From Natronosporangium sp035305625 (GTDB lineage Bacteria; Actinomycetota; Actinomycetes; Mycobacteriales; Micromonosporaceae), in the NCBI GenBank assembly GCA_963809545.1, contig CAWEKD010000011.1:62001-126000 (forward strand): a stretch of 64,000 bases of DNA. The letters are read 5' to 3'. The notes beneath the pieces were generated by a model. That model searched no databases. It was not told where the DNA came from and saw nothing but the letters and a program-made list of their open reading frames with translations. Numbering within the stretch: position 1 is the first letter of the stretch; each line of letters opens with the position of its first letter. Made by a program: the position numbers and the translations under genes. Below, one piece after another: positions 1 through 8,978 of the stretch.

Positions 1-983
1 CGGTCAAGGTGAAGGTCGACTGGTGCGGATTGTGCGGCTCGGACCTGCACGAATACCAGGCCGGCCCGATTTTCATCCCGACCGAGGAGAATCCACACCC
101 GGTCACCGGGGAGCACCTGCCGGTGGTGATGGGGCACGAGTTCGCCGGCACGGTGGCCGAGGTCGGTCCAGGGGTGACGGGGCTGTCTCCCGGCGATCCG
201 GTGGCGATCGAGCCACTGATCTATGACGGCACCTGCTACGCCTGCCAGACCGGGCACCACAATGTGTGCAAAAACATCGGTTTCCATGGATTGTCCGGCG
301 GCGGCGGTGGCTTGGCGGAGTATACGGTGGTTCCGCGCTACATGGTGCACAAACTACCCGAAGGGGTGGGCACCGACGTAGGGGCGCTGGTCGAGCCGAT
401 CGCGGTCGGATGGCACGCGATGCGGCAGGCCGGATTCCAACCGGGACAGACCGCGCTGATCACCGGAGCGGGTCCGATCGGGGCGGTGACCCTGCTGTGC
501 CTGCGGGCGGGCGCGGCCCGGTGGGTGGCGGTCAGTGACGTCTCCGATGCGCGTAAGCAGTTGGCGCGGGACCTGGGGGCCGACGCGGTCTACGATCCGC
601 GCGAGGTGGACGTCGCGGAGATGGTCCGGCAGGAAACCGACGGCATCGGGGTGGACGTCGCGTTCGAGTGCTCCGGCGCGAGCCCGGCGCTGCAGTCGGC
701 GATCTCCGCCGTCGCTCCCCATGGGGTAGTCTGCAACGTGGCGATCTGGGAGAAACCGGCCGAAATGCAGCCGAACGACCTGGTGCTCAACGAGGTGGCG
801 ATGACCAGCAGCCTGGGGTACGCCTTCGACCACCCGGCGGTCCTGGACGCGCTGGCCCGCCACGAGATCGACACCAGCCGGATCATCACCGATCGCATCG
901 CGCTGGACGACGTGGTGGAGGCCGGCTTCGACGAGCTGATCAACAACAAGGATCAGCACGTCAAGATCCTTGTGCACCCGTAA
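1..983 (+). CDS. Zinc-dependent alcohol dehydrogenase, 2,3-butanediol dehydrogenase-like (5' partial)
   Basis: This is the C-terminal 327 codons of a medium-chain NAD(P)-dependent zinc dehydrogenase. The reading frame is open at the left edge (first full codon at base 3), so about 20 residues lie outside the window. CGLCGSDLHEY holds the catalytic-zinc Cys, GHEFAG the catalytic His, and CYACQTGHHNVC resembles the structural-zinc lobe, although only three Cys are visible there. ITGAGPIGAVTLL is the Rossmann nucleotide-binding turn. The HEY context and overall length match the 2,3-butanediol/sorbitol dehydrogenase branch (BdhA about 346 aa). The substrate is inferred from family resemblance only. 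It faces dxs convergently across a strong hairpin. Confidence 0.85.
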   Translation, partial: VKVKVDWCGLCGSDLHEYQAGPIFIPTEENPHPVTGEHLPVVMGHEFAGTVAEVGPGVTGLSPGDPVAIEPLIYDGTCYACQTGHHNVCKNIGFHGLSGGGGGLAEYTVVPRYMVHKLPEGVGTDVGALVEPIAVGWHAMRQAGFQPGQTALITGAGPIGAVTLLCLRAGAARWVAVSDVSDARKQLARDLGADAVYDPREVDVAEMVRQETDGIGVDVAFECSGASPALQSAISAVAPHGVVCNVAIWEKPAEMQPNDLVLNEVAMTSSLGYAFDHPAVLDALARHEIDTSRIITDRIALDDVVEAGFDELINNKDQHVKILVHP

Positions 984-1041
984 CCGCCCAGGTGAGCGGA
1001 GCGGACCCGCGGATCACCGGCGACCGGGCCCTGCCACAGGT

Positions 1042-1075
1042 CCGCCCCCAAGAAGGATGCCCTTCTTGGGGGCGG
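1042..1075. terminator. Bidirectional hairpin terminator between the dehydrogenase and dxs
   Basis: A perfect 15-bp stem (CCGCCCCCAAGAAGG and its complement) with a 4-nt loop sits between two convergent genes. There is no long U-run, as is usual for high-G+C actinobacteria. It probably serves both genes. Confidence 0.8.
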
Positions 1076-1099
1076 TTCCTCGAGAAAGGGAAACCGTCC

Positions 1100-3007
1100 T
1101 CAGACGGAGAGCGTCGGATCGGGGGCGGCGACCCAGCCGATGACCTGCCGGGCAATGTCCTGAGCGGTCAGGCCCAGGTCGGCCAGGAGCTCGTTCCGGC
1201 TACCGTGCGGGTGCCAGTCGACCGCCACGCCGAAGTCCCGCAGCGGGGTCGACACGTCGGCGTCCCGCAGCGCGGCCGCCAGCGCGTCGCCGATGCCGCC
1301 GGAGCGGACACCGTCCTCCACCGTGACCACCAGCCGGTGGTCACGGGCCAGGGTGACGAGCTCCTCCGGCACCGGGCGGACCCACCGCGGGTCGACCACC
1401 GTGACGCCGTAGCCCTGTTCGGCGAGCCGGTTGGCGACCTCGACCCCGAGGTGGCCGAATGCGCCCACCGCCACCAGCAGCACGTCCCGCTGCTCCGACT
1501 CGACCAGCACGTCCACGGTGCCGATCCGCCGGACCGCTGGGAGGTCATCCGGGACCGCGCCGGTGGGGAACCGAATCACGGTGGGGCCGTCCTTGACCGC
1601 TACCGCCTCCCGCAGCTCCTCCCGGAGCGTGGCGGCGTCCCGGGGGGCGGCCAGCCGCAGCCCAGGCACCACCCCGAGGATGGACAGGTCCCAGATGCCG
1701 TAGTGGCTGGGACCGTCCGGACCGGTGATCCCGGCCCGGTCCAGCACGAACGTGACCGGCAGCCGGTGCAACGCCACATCCAGCAGCAACTGGTCGAACG
1801 CCCGGTTGAGGAAGGTGGCGTAGATCGCCACCACCGGGTGCAGCCCGCCCATGGCCAGCCCCGCCGCCGACGTGACCGCGTGCTGTTCGGCGATGCCCAC
1901 GTCGTACACCCGGTCGGGGTGTTTGGCGGCGAGCTTGGCGATCCCGGTCGGGCCGGGCATGGCGGCGGTGATACCGACCACGTCCGGCCGCTCGTCCGCG
2001 ATCGCGATCAGCTCTTCGGCGAACACGTTGGTCCACCGCTCGGTGGGCGACGCCAGCGACTTGCCGGTCTCCACGTCGAACGCGCTCGGCGAGTGCAGGC
2101 AGTCCTCGACGTCGTCCTCGGCCGGGCGGTAGCCGTAGCCCTTCCGAGTGACCACGTGCACGATCACCGGTCCGCCGAATCCCTTGGCCCGCCGCAGCGC
2201 GGACTCCACCACCGCGGGGTCGTGCCCGTCCACCGGTCCCACGTACTTGATGCCGAGGTCTTCGAACATCGCCTGTGGGGCGATGGCGTCCTTGAGGCCC
2301 TTTTTGACCGCGTGCAGGGTTTCGTACAGCGGCCGGCCCACCACGGGGGTGCGTTCCAGGGCCTCCTTGACCGTGTCCAGCAGCTGCTCGTAGCGCGGGG
2401 ACAGCCGCAGGGTGGCCAAGTGGTCCGCCAACCCACCGATGGTGGGGGCGTAGGAACGACCGTTGTCGTTGACCACGATCACCACCGGATTGCGGGCGGC
2501 GGCGATGTTGTTCAGCGCCTCCCAGCACATTCCCCCGGTCAGCGCCCCGTCGCCGACCACTGCCACCACGTGCCGGCGTTCCCCGGTCAGGGCGTACGCC
2601 TTGGCCAGCCCGTCGGCGTACGACAGGGCGGTGGAGGCATGCGAGTTTTCGATCAGGTCATGTTCGCTCTCAGCCCGGCTGGGGTAGCCCGACAGCCCGC
2701 CCCGTTGACGAAGCTGGTCGAAGCCGGCCGCCCGCCCAGTCAATATCTTGTGGACATACGCCTGGTGACCGGTGTCGAACAGTAGCCGGTCCCGGGGCGA
2801 CTCGAACACCCGGTGCAGCGCCAGCGTCAGCTCCACCACCCCGAGGTTGGGGCCGAGGTGACCGCCGGTACGCGACACCTTGTCGACCAGGAACCGCCGG
2901 ATCTCGGCCGCCAGGGCGGCCACCTCGTCAGGGGTGAGGGCCCGGACATCCTCCGGACCCCGGATGGTGGACAAAAGACCGCCGGTGGCGTCCTCGGCAT
3001 CGCTCAT
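1100..3007 (-). CDS. dxs: 1-deoxy-D-xylulose-5-phosphate synthase
   Basis: Dxs condenses pyruvate and glyceraldehyde 3-phosphate to DXP, the first step of the MEP isoprenoid pathway, using thiamine diphosphate. The 635-aa product has the usual length. The N-terminal GHQAYVHKILTGR segment and the ThDP/Mg motif GDGALTGGMCWEALNN are clear, and GPDGPSHYG marks the second (transketolase-like) domain, followed by a C-terminal domain. The frame extends 12 codons further upstream, but the ATG at 3007 (MSDAEDATGG) is chosen because conserved sequence begins just after it. No strong Shine-Dalgarno is visible. It heads the left end of a block whose order recalls mycobacterial Rv2682c onward. Confidence 0.96.
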   Translation of the reverse strand: MSDAEDATGGLLSTIRGPEDVRALTPDEVAALAAEIRRFLVDKVSRTGGHLGPNLGVVELTLALHRVFESPRDRLLFDTGHQAYVHKILTGRAAGFDQLRQRGGLSGYPSRAESEHDLIENSHASTALSYADGLAKAYALTGERRHVVAVVGDGALTGGMCWEALNNIAAARNPVVIVVNDNGRSYAPTIGGLADHLATLRLSPRYEQLLDTVKEALERTPVVGRPLYETLHAVKKGLKDAIAPQAMFEDLGIKYVGPVDGHDPAVVESALRRAKGFGGPVIVHVVTRKGYGYRPAEDDVEDCLHSPSAFDVETGKSLASPTERWTNVFAEELIAIADERPDVVGITAAMPGPTGIAKLAAKHPDRVYDVGIAEQHAVTSAAGLAMGGLHPVVAIYATFLNRAFDQLLLDVALHRLPVTFVLDRAGITGPDGPSHYGIWDLSILGVVPGLRLAAPRDAATLREELREAVAVKDGPTVIRFPTGAVPDDLPAVRRIGTVDVLVESEQRDVLLVAVGAFGHLGVEVANRLAEQGYGVTVVDPRWVRPVPEELVTLARDHRLVVTVEDGVRSGGIGDALAAALRDADVSTPLRDFGVAVDWHPHGSRNELLADLGLTAQDIARQVIGWVAAPDPTLSV

Positions 3008-3131
3008 GCCCGCCGAGTCTAGTCCGGAGGTCCACCCGGTCACCGCTCGCCGGGTTACCGGGCACCGTCCGACCGATTCCAGGCGGTTTCCGGACCACCG
3101 TCAGGTCCACCGGGCGGGGTACGGGACCGGT

Positions 3132-3815
3132 TCACCCCGCCGGGGTGGACGGGGCCGGAGGGTGGTCACGCTGCACCCGACGCACCACCCAGATCGTGAT
3201 GAGCAGCAGCAAGAAGTACGGTGGGGCGCCCAGCAGCAGCCGCGCGACGCCCAGCAGATGCTCCTCGTCGGCGTGGTAGAACACCGCCTGGACGGTCACT
3301 TTGGCGATCCATACCGCCGCCCACAGCAGCGTCAGCCAGTTGAAAGTCCGCATCAGCCGCCGATCCTGCCGCCAGTCGGCGCTGCCTTTGAGGAACAGCA
3401 CCGACCACAGCCAGCCCACCAACGGGTGGCGCAGCACCACCGATGCGATCATCCCGGCGGCGTATCCGTAGCTGATGATGATGCCGGGCAGGTAGAAGTC
3501 GCGCGCTTCTCCCGATCGCCAGGCGATCACCGCGCCCAGACCGATGCCGAACAGACCGTTGACGGCGTATCGGACCGGTCGGCCCTGGGCGAGCCGGACG
3601 ATCGCGAGCAGGACCGCCAGCGCCACCGAGGCGATCAGCGCTGGTCGAAGCGACCAGACCAGGTTGACCACCACGAACACGGTGATCGGGATGCCGGACT
3701 CGACCATCCCTCGCCAGCCGCCCAGCTGGTCGGAGACCTGCTCGGCGAAGCTGGGGACAGGCGGGCGATCCGAGCCGGTCGGTTCCGAGACCCGGTCTTG
3801 TTCATTCACGGCCAC
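3132..3815 (-). CDS. DUF3159 family integral membrane protein
   Basis: This 227-aa protein has a polar N-terminus (about 40 residues) followed by roughly five to six hydrophobic segments, for example IPITVFVVVNLVWSL, ALIASVALAVLLAIV, LPGIIISYGYAAGMIASVV and PYFLLLLITIWVV. The spacing and the conserved WRQDRRLMRTFNWLT region fit the actinobacterial DUF3159 family, which has no established biochemical role. The GTG at 3815 is preceded by GGAGGG at a spacing of about 7. It lies between dxs and DUF3710-dut on the same strand and is probably co-transcribed downstream of DUF3710. Confidence 0.85.
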   Translation of the reverse strand: MAVNEQDRVSEPTGSDRPPVPSFAEQVSDQLGGWRGMVESGIPITVFVVVNLVWSLRPALIASVALAVLLAIVRLAQGRPVRYAVNGLFGIGLGAVIAWRSGEARDFYLPGIIISYGYAAGMIASVVLRHPLVGWLWSVLFLKGSADWRQDRRLMRTFNWLTLLWAAVWIAKVTVQAVFYHADEEHLLGVARLLLGAPPYFLLLLITIWVVRRVQRDHPPAPSTPAG

Positions 3816-3933
3816 GCTCTACCCTCCGGCCGGACTGCTCCTGTCGTCTGCGCGGTGTCCGCTCATAGTACGAGTCGCCGCTAGCCGGTCGCCCACCCGA
3901 CGCGGGCCCCACGGCGGCCGGGACATTCTCGAC

Positions 3934-4866
3934 TCAGTCTCGCCGCGGCCGTGGGGACGGCTTCCGTTTGCGTGCTCCGCCCGAGCCGTCTCCGACCGCG
4001 CCGTTGGGGTGGTCGCCGGTCGGGTACGGGCTCGGGCGGGGGCGGCGCGCCACCGGCTGCCCCGCCGGCGGTCCGCTGGGGCCGGGCTGTCCCGCGACCC
4101 CCACCTGCCCCGCCGGGCTGGCCGGCCCGGCGGCCCCGGCCTGGGCGGCCCGCTGCTGCGCGATCTGGGCGGCCAGCTGCGAGGACAACCGCAGCGGTAG
4201 TGGCTCCTTGACCGGCCGGGCTTCGCCGTCCCGTTCCACTACCACCTGCCGCAGGCACTCCACCAGCGGCGTGGCCGCGGCCGGATCCACCGCCGCCGGC
4301 CCCTGGAAGACGGCGCGGACCAGCCAGCGGGGGCCGTTGATGCCAACGAACCGGAGGTCCTGAAGCCCCTGCGGGGTGCGCACCCGGGCCCGCAGCTCGG
4401 TGCCGTAGTCACCGGGCACCTCTTCGGCGGCCACCCCTTCCTGGAACAGCTGCTTACGGATCTCCTCCCGGACCTCGTCCCAGATCGGCTCGGTGCGGGG
4501 GGCGGCGAAGGCGCGCAGTTGCAGCACCGAATTTTGGTGCACCAGGAACACTTGCTGCACCCGCCCCTGCTGGTCCGCCTGGACCCGCACGTCCACCCCG
4601 GGCACCGACGGGATCTTCAAGCTGCCCAGATCCAGCCGCGCCTGGCCCGGTGGCGCCTCGGAGATGTCGTACGGCCCGAACCGGCCGGCTGGGGGAGGCG
4701 CTGGGGCCGGCGCCGACGTCGGCGCTGCCCGCTCCGGGGACGTCAGGTCGTCGGTCACCGCCAGTTCTTCCGCTAGGGAGCGACGGGACCGCTCCGCCCG
4801 CCGACCAGCCGGTTCCGAGCGGGCAGCGTGCCGGCCACCCCCGCGGCGACCTCGCGCGAATATCAC
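3934..4866 (-). CDS. DUF3710 domain-containing protein
   Basis: A 310-aa soluble protein of the DUF3710 family (mycobacterial Rv2696c-like), function unknown. The N-terminal 60 residues are basic and low in complexity (Arg/Gly, then Ala/Pro). The conserved domain runs from about residue 63 (GRFGPYDISEAPP) through VDVRVQADQQGRVQQVFLVH and GPRWLVRAVFQGPAA to about 240. The C-terminus is a Gly/Pro/Arg-rich tail. The GTG start overlaps the dut stop as GTGA, so translation is probably coupled to dut, as in related actinomycetes. Confidence 0.88.
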   Translation of the reverse strand: MIFARGRRGGGRHAARSEPAGRRAERSRRSLAEELAVTDDLTSPERAAPTSAPAPAPPPAGRFGPYDISEAPPGQARLDLGSLKIPSVPGVDVRVQADQQGRVQQVFLVHQNSVLQLRAFAAPRTEPIWDEVREEIRKQLFQEGVAAEEVPGDYGTELRARVRTPQGLQDLRFVGINGPRWLVRAVFQGPAAVDPAAATPLVECLRQVVVERDGEARPVKEPLPLRLSSQLAAQIAQQRAAQAGAAGPASPAGQVGVAGQPGPSGPPAGQPVARRPRPSPYPTGDHPNGAVGDGSGGARKRKPSPRPRRD

Positions 4867-5342
4867 CGGGCCTCCCCTTCCGTCACCGGCCCCAACGCTG
4901 CGTGCCCGCCGGTGGAACCGTGGCCAGCGGCGCCTCGGGCAGTGTCCGGTAGTTCGTCCACCAGCTGGAAGTCTGCCCGTTCCACCCGCTGAATGACAAG
5001 CTGGGCGATCCGGTCACCTCGGGCAATCTTGACGATGTTGGTCCGGTCGTGGTTGATCAGGTTGACGAGGATCTCCCCACGGTAGCCAGCGTCGATCGTG
5101 CCGGGGGCGTTGAGCACCGTCACCCCGAGCCGGGCGGCCAGCCCGGAACGGGGGTGCACCAGCCCCACGTACCCCTCCGGCAGTGCGATCGCCACTCCGG
5201 TCGGCACCAGCGCCCGCTCCCCCGGGCCCAGCTCCACGTCCCGGGCGGCCATCAGGTCGGCCCCGGCGTCGCCCGGATGCGCGTACGTAGGGACCGGCAG
5301 GTCCGGCACCAACCGTCGCACCGCTACCCGTACCTCGCCCAC
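4863..5342 (-). CDS. dut: dUTP diphosphatase (dUTPase)
   Basis: This enzyme hydrolyses dUTP to dUMP and pyrophosphate, keeping uracil out of DNA and supplying thymidylate synthesis. It is the homotrimeric type. The family motifs are in order: HPGDAGADL (22-30), PRSGLAARLG, NAPGTIDAGYRGE with catalytic Asp84, RGDRIAQLVIQ, and a C-terminal GHGSTGG arm. At 159 aa it has the standard length. The frame continues upstream, but the GTG at 5342 is chosen because GGAGGTG lies about 5 nt before it and the conserved fold starts there. It is transcribed divergently from the DUF3093 gene. Confidence 0.95.
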   Translation of the reverse strand: MGEVRVAVRRLVPDLPVPTYAHPGDAGADLMAARDVELGPGERALVPTGVAIALPEGYVGLVHPRSGLAARLGVTVLNAPGTIDAGYRGEILVNLINHDRTNIVKIARGDRIAQLVIQRVERADFQLVDELPDTARGAAGHGSTGGHAALGPVTEGEAR

Positions 5343-5435
5343 AGCGTCACCTCCGTTGGTACCGTACCGCCCGGACCACGCCGACCGATGCCTACCGGCG
5401 CCCAAGCCGGTCCCCTGGTTGGTTACCCTCCGCAC

Positions 5436-5912
5436 ATGCAGACCCGTGCGCCCGGTCCGGTCGACACCGGCCGGCCCCCGGTGTATCACGAACGCCTCAC
5501 GATGCCGTGGTGGTGGTGGCCGCTGTCGCTCGGCGTGACCGCGATCGCGTTCGCGCCGCTGGCCATCGCCTTACCGGGGCCAGGGATCGCGCTGCTGGCG
5601 GTGCCGATGGCGGCGATGGCGGCCTGCCTGGCGTGGCTGGGGCGGATCCCGGTCACCGTGACCGAGGACGAACTGCGCGTGGACGACGCCCGCCTCCCCC
5701 TGCGGTACGTCGCGGACGCGATTCCGCTGGACGCCTCGGCCCGCCGCGACCTGCTCGGGCCGCACGCCGACCCGTTGGCGTTCGTCATCCAGCGGCCCTG
5801 GATTCCCGGGGCGGTGCAGGTAGTGCTCAACGATCCCGCTGACCCGACCCCGTACTGGGTGATCAGCAGCCGCCATCCGGAGCGGCTGGCCGCGGCGCTA
5901 CGCCGGGGCTGA
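5436..5912 (+). CDS. DUF3093 family membrane protein
   Basis: A 158-aa actinobacterial DUF3093 protein (Rv2698-like position beside dut). After a 30-residue polar start there are two adjacent hydrophobic segments (WWWWPLSLGVTAIAFAPLAI and ALLAVPMAAMAACLAWLG), then a soluble C-terminal domain beginning VTVTEDELRVDDARLPL and ending in the conserved YWVISSRHPERLAAALR. The biochemical role is unknown. The ATG at 5436 begins conserved sequence. The last 15 bases overlap the end of the opposite gene, so the two genes meet tail to tail. Confidence 0.85.
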   Translation: MQTRAPGPVDTGRPPVYHERLTMPWWWWPLSLGVTAIAFAPLAIALPGPGIALLAVPMAAMAACLAWLGRIPVTVTEDELRVDDARLPLRYVADAIPLDASARRDLLGPHADPLAFVIQRPWIPGAVQVVLNDPADPTPYWVISSRHPERLAAALRRG

Positions 5913-6671
5913 CGGCGAAACGGTCATCCGGGCGAGGTCGTCCCGGACCCGCCGCCCGAGCGCCAGCGTGACGCGTCGGTTCACATAGGCGGCCGCACCG
6001 GCGCCGGCGAGCAGCGGCGCCAAGGTGGGCAGGTTCCGGCCGAGCCGCCGGGTCAAGCGGTCGGCCAACTCCCTCCGGGCAGCCGGCCGCAGCGCGGCCC
6101 CGACTCCGCCGGAGAGGAACGGGTCAATCCCCCGTTGGTGAGTCCACGCCCGGACGAGTGCCCAGGCCCGCTGCGTCCCGCGGGCCGGTAGCGGCACTCG
6201 ATACACCGCGTGGAGCTCACCGAGCAACTTCAGTTCGACCGCCACCACCGCTACCGTCTCGATCGACAGCAGCACGGGTGCGGACAGCAGCGTCGGCGGC
6301 ACGCTCCACTGCACGGCCGCCAGTCCGCCGCTGGCGGCCCCGATCCCCGCGGTGGCGCGGGCGGCGTTACGGAGCAGCCGGTCGGCCAGGTCCGGCCCGT
6401 CCAACCCGTGGTGGCGCTGCAAAGTGGGCAGGTCCCGGACCGGGATCTGCGGTGCGATCCGGCTGACCGAGTCGACGAGCCAGCGCACCGGTGCGATGGG
6501 CCGGCCGGGCCGGGGAAGCTGACGGGCGAGCCGGCGCAGCAGGCCGCGCCGACCAGACTGCGACAGGTCCGGTGCGGCCAGCTCGCCCAAGGTGGCACGC
6601 AACTCGGCGGAGCCGGACGCACCGGCCTGGTCGCCCGGATAAGGAACGCTCCCGAACTCAGGCGCACTCAC
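5898..6671 (-). CDS. Conserved hypothetical protein, weakly EcsC-like
   Basis: A 257-aa protein I do not recognise with certainty. It is basic at the N-terminal third (RRGLLRRLARQLPRPGR). It has hydrophobic stretches near the middle (SVPPTLLSAPVLLSIETVAVVAVELKLL, split as two short helices) and a Gly/Ala-rich amphipathic segment near the C-terminus (LAPLLAGAGAAAYVNRRV). The arrangement of ARATAGIGAASGG before the hydrophobic pair is reminiscent of EcsC-type proteins, but this is a guess. The GTG start lies inside the last 14 bases of the upstream DUF4193 gene, suggesting co-translation. Confidence 0.6.
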   Translation of the reverse strand: MSAPEFGSVPYPGDQAGASGSAELRATLGELAAPDLSQSGRRGLLRRLARQLPRPGRPIAPVRWLVDSVSRIAPQIPVRDLPTLQRHHGLDGPDLADRLLRNAARATAGIGAASGGLAAVQWSVPPTLLSAPVLLSIETVAVVAVELKLLGELHAVYRVPLPARGTQRAWALVRAWTHQRGIDPFLSGGVGAALRPAARRELADRLTRRLGRNLPTLAPLLAGAGAAAYVNRRVTLALGRRVRDDLARMTVSPSAPA

Positions 6672-6963
6672 GGCAGATCAGCTCACCGCCCTGTTCCCGG
6701 GCGAGCTGGCTGCGATGGTGGACCAGGAAGCAACGGGAGCAACGGAACTCATCGCCCTGCATCGGCAGCACCCGGACTGGCATCTCCTCGTCCGCCATCT
6801 CGGCGAGGTCCGCCCCGGGGAGCTCGAAAGTCTCCGCGGCCTCGGCCTCGTCGATATCGACGCTCGAGGACTGGGTGTCGACCCGCCGCGCCTTCAGCTC
6901 CTCGAGGCTGTCCTCCCCGAGGTCCGCATCGTCGCGACGCGGGGCGTCGTAGTCGGTGGCCAT
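6658..6963 (-). CDS. DUF4193 zinc-ribbon protein
   Basis: A 101-aa acidic protein of the actinobacterial DUF4193 family (Rv2699c-like). The N-terminus MATDYDAPR is characteristic of the family and fixes the ATG at 6963, although a GTG lies four codons upstream. AGGAG lies 12 nt before the ATG. The middle is rich in Asp/Glu, and the C-terminus carries a paired CSRC ... CREC knuckle consistent with one zinc ion. The function is not established. It is divergent from the Cei-like gene, as in mycobacteria. Confidence 0.9.
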   Translation of the reverse strand: MATDYDAPRRDDADLGEDSLEELKARRVDTQSSSVDIDEAEAAETFELPGADLAEMADEEMPVRVLPMQGDEFRCSRCFLVHHRSQLAREQGGELICRECA

Positions 6964-7424
6964 CAGTTGTGTCACTCTCCTGTGTCGTCGTCACTAATAC
7001 CGCGTCATCGGCGGAGCCGAAACAGCGTCTGTGTGGTAACACCACGGCGATGCCGGGCGTTCCCGATCGTGGCAACCGGATCGGAGACCATACCCAACTC
7101 GATCGATCCGGCCCCTCATCCAACCACCGGGCACCCAGATTGTGACCTGCTTCACTTCCCCTTTCCGCCGGACTCGGAGGCAGAGAGTAGCCGGCCGCCC
7201 GACCGGATGATCGACCGGCACGCCGCACCCGGTTTCACCTAACTTTCCCCTAACTTCTTAGGTCGAACAGTCTGGACCGGCAGCGGTAATCCCGCACCGG
7301 CAACCTTGTACCCGGTTAGCGGCCCGAGCTTTCTCCGCTCCCGGCATAATCAGGGCCGGGCCAACGACCCAGTCCCGGCCGATGGTCCGGCACTGTTTCC
7401 TTCGGGGTACGGGGAGCCGTCACC
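6964..7424. other. Divergent intergenic region with no supported gene
   Basis: This is 461 bases between DUF4193 (leftward) and the Cei-like gene (rightward). Open frames crossing it look like shadows and have no recognisable product. A pyrimidine-rich, relatively A+T-rich patch lies near 7236-7262. The region must hold both promoters, but I could not identify a convincing -35/-10 pair. Confidence 0.5.
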
Positions 7425-7955
7425 ATGTTGAGTTTCGCGCGTGTCCGCGCGCTCGCCATCGTCTCGTTCCTACTGATCAGCGCAACGATCGCGGTGGTGA
7501 TCGCGCTGAACCGAGACGATGGGTCGGCGGTGGCGGAGTCGTCTTGTCCGGAAGACAGCGTGCTGGCCGACCTGACGCTGCGTGCCCCCCGAGACATCCA
7601 GATCAACGTCTACAACACCACTGACCGGGTCGGCTTGGCCACCCAGGTGGGGGAGCACTTCGCCAACCGCGACTTCCAGGTGTTGGAGATCGGCGACTCC
7701 GACGCCGAGGTGGAGGGGGTGGCGGTGCTGCGGTACGGGCCGCGCATGGTGGGCGCCGCCCACGTGCTGCAAGCGTACTTCCTCAACAATGCGGTCGAGG
7801 AGTTCGACATCACCCGGGAAGACGAGGTGGTGGACGTCCTGATCGGCCCCCAGTTCCAGCAGCTGGCCACCGAGACCATGGTCCGCCAGTCGATCGCGGC
7901 GCTCGGCAACGCGGTGGCGCCGCCGGGTACCTGCGGCGAGCCGCCGGGGGCCTAA
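7425..7955 (+). CDS. LytR C-terminal domain membrane-anchored protein (Cei-like)
   Basis: A 176-aa protein with one N-terminal membrane anchor (RALAIVSFLLISATIAVVIAL, about residues 8-27) and an extracytoplasmic LytR_C domain. The domain begins IQINVYNTTDRVGLATQVG, the typical small beta-alpha unit of this family. The position beside DUF4193 and suhB matches Rv2700, the mycobacterial cell-envelope integrity protein Cei, so an envelope role is inferred by family and synteny. A GGGGAG ribosome-binding site lies about 8 nt before the ATG. It is convergent with suhB, with 21 bases between the two stop codons. Confidence 0.82.
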   Translation: MLSFARVRALAIVSFLLISATIAVVIALNRDDGSAVAESSCPEDSVLADLTLRAPRDIQINVYNTTDRVGLATQVGEHFANRDFQVLEIGDSDAEVEGVAVLRYGPRMVGAAHVLQAYFLNNAVEEFDITREDEVVDVLIGPQFQQLATETMVRQSIAALGNAVAPPGTCGEPPGA

Positions 7956-7976
7956 CCAGCCGACCGGTCGGCGGCG

Positions 7977-8792
7977 CTACGCCCTGAGCGCCGCCAGGCG
8001 GTCGTGCAGCGGCCCGAACAGCGCCGGCGGGGCCGCCAGCACCATCTCCTCCCCGGGCGGGGCGCCGGACAGTCCGGCCACGGTCAGCCCCGCCTCCCGG
8101 GCGATCAGCGCCCCGGCGGCCAGGTCCCACGGCTGCAACCACCGCTCAAAGTACGCATCCAGGACCCCCTCGGCCGCCAGGCACAGATCCAGGGCGGCCG
8201 CGCCGAGCCGGCGGATGTCCCGGACCTGGGGGATCAGCTCCGCCACCACCCGGGCCTGCTGGGCGCGCCGCTCCGGGTGGTAAGCGAATCCGGTCCCCAC
8301 CAGCGCGTGACTGAGCCGGGTCTCGGAGGATCCCCGCAGCCGCCGCCCCTGCCGCCAGGCTCCGCCGCCGAGGGTGGCGGTCCACTCCTGGCCGGTAGCC
8401 GCGTTGAGGACCACCCCCGCCACCACCTGCCCGTCCACCTCCGCCGCCACCGACACCGCGTAGAACGGGATGCCGTAGAGGTAGTTGACCGTGCCGTCGA
8501 TCGGGTCGATCACCCACCGCACCCCGGTCGGAGAGGGGCCGCCCCCGGCCGCGCCGTACTCCTCTCCGAGCAGCAGGTCGTGGGGGCGGCGCTGACGCAG
8601 CCCGGCGACCAGCTGCCGCTCCACCTCCCGATCGGCGGCGGTTACCACATCGGTGTCAGTGGATTTAGCGCTCACCTCCCCCACCGCCTCGGCCCGCAGT
8701 CTCCGGACCTGTTCGGCGGCGGGCCGCACCACCTCCAGCGCGATGGCGAGGAGGTCAGCCGGAGTGGGGCGCTCGGACGGGTTCAGGCTCAT
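7977..8792 (-). CDS. suhB: Inositol-1-monophosphatase family protein
   Basis: This is a 271-aa Mg-dependent, Li-sensitive-type phosphatase fold. The metal-binding motifs are all present: LLGEEYG (Glu), WVIDPIDGTVNYLYG (Asp-x-x-Asp), and the C-terminal WDLAAGALIAREAG. In actinomycetes this enzyme makes free myo-inositol for phosphatidylinositol and mycothiol, but related phosphatases act on other sugars, so the exact substrate is inferred. The ATG at 8792 begins MSLNPSERPT. The position next to the primary sigma factor matches mycobacterial suhB (Rv2701c) near sigA. Confidence 0.9.
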   Translation of the reverse strand: MSLNPSERPTPADLLAIALEVVRPAAEQVRRLRAEAVGEVSAKSTDTDVVTAADREVERQLVAGLRQRRPHDLLLGEEYGAAGGGPSPTGVRWVIDPIDGTVNYLYGIPFYAVSVAAEVDGQVVAGVVLNAATGQEWTATLGGGAWRQGRRLRGSSETRLSHALVGTGFAYHPERRAQQARVVAELIPQVRDIRRLGAAALDLCLAAEGVLDAYFERWLQPWDLAAGALIAREAGLTVAGLSGAPPGEEMVLAAPPALFGPLHDRLAALRA

Positions 8793-8865
8793 ACTGATGG
8801 ATGCCTCCGATCGAGGTGCTGGGCTTGCCCGGCGTGCACGCTAGGATGGCGACCGAGAACGTGGC

Positions 8866-8871
8866 TACAAT
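8866..8871 (+). promoter_or_regulatory. Candidate -10 element for rpoD
   Basis: TACAAT lies 108 bases upstream of the rpoD start in the only suitable intergenic space. No convincing -35 hexamer is seen at 16-18 bp, so this is only a candidate. Confidence 0.3.
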
Positions 8872-8978
8872 TTGACGCCTACGCTTCCCGCACACCGCCC
8901 CGGCAGCCCCGGGCTGACCACGGGCTGGTGTGCCATGATCGTACGGAATACCGCTCGCTGCTTCCCGGAAGGTCGTCC

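Noticed and set aside
668..2785. Long 705-codon plus-strand frame opposite dxs
   Set aside because: It is rich in Arg, Gly, Pro and His with no domain, and is the antisense shadow of a certain gene in high-G+C DNA. The same applies to many long frames, for example 8004-8978 and 11558-13195.
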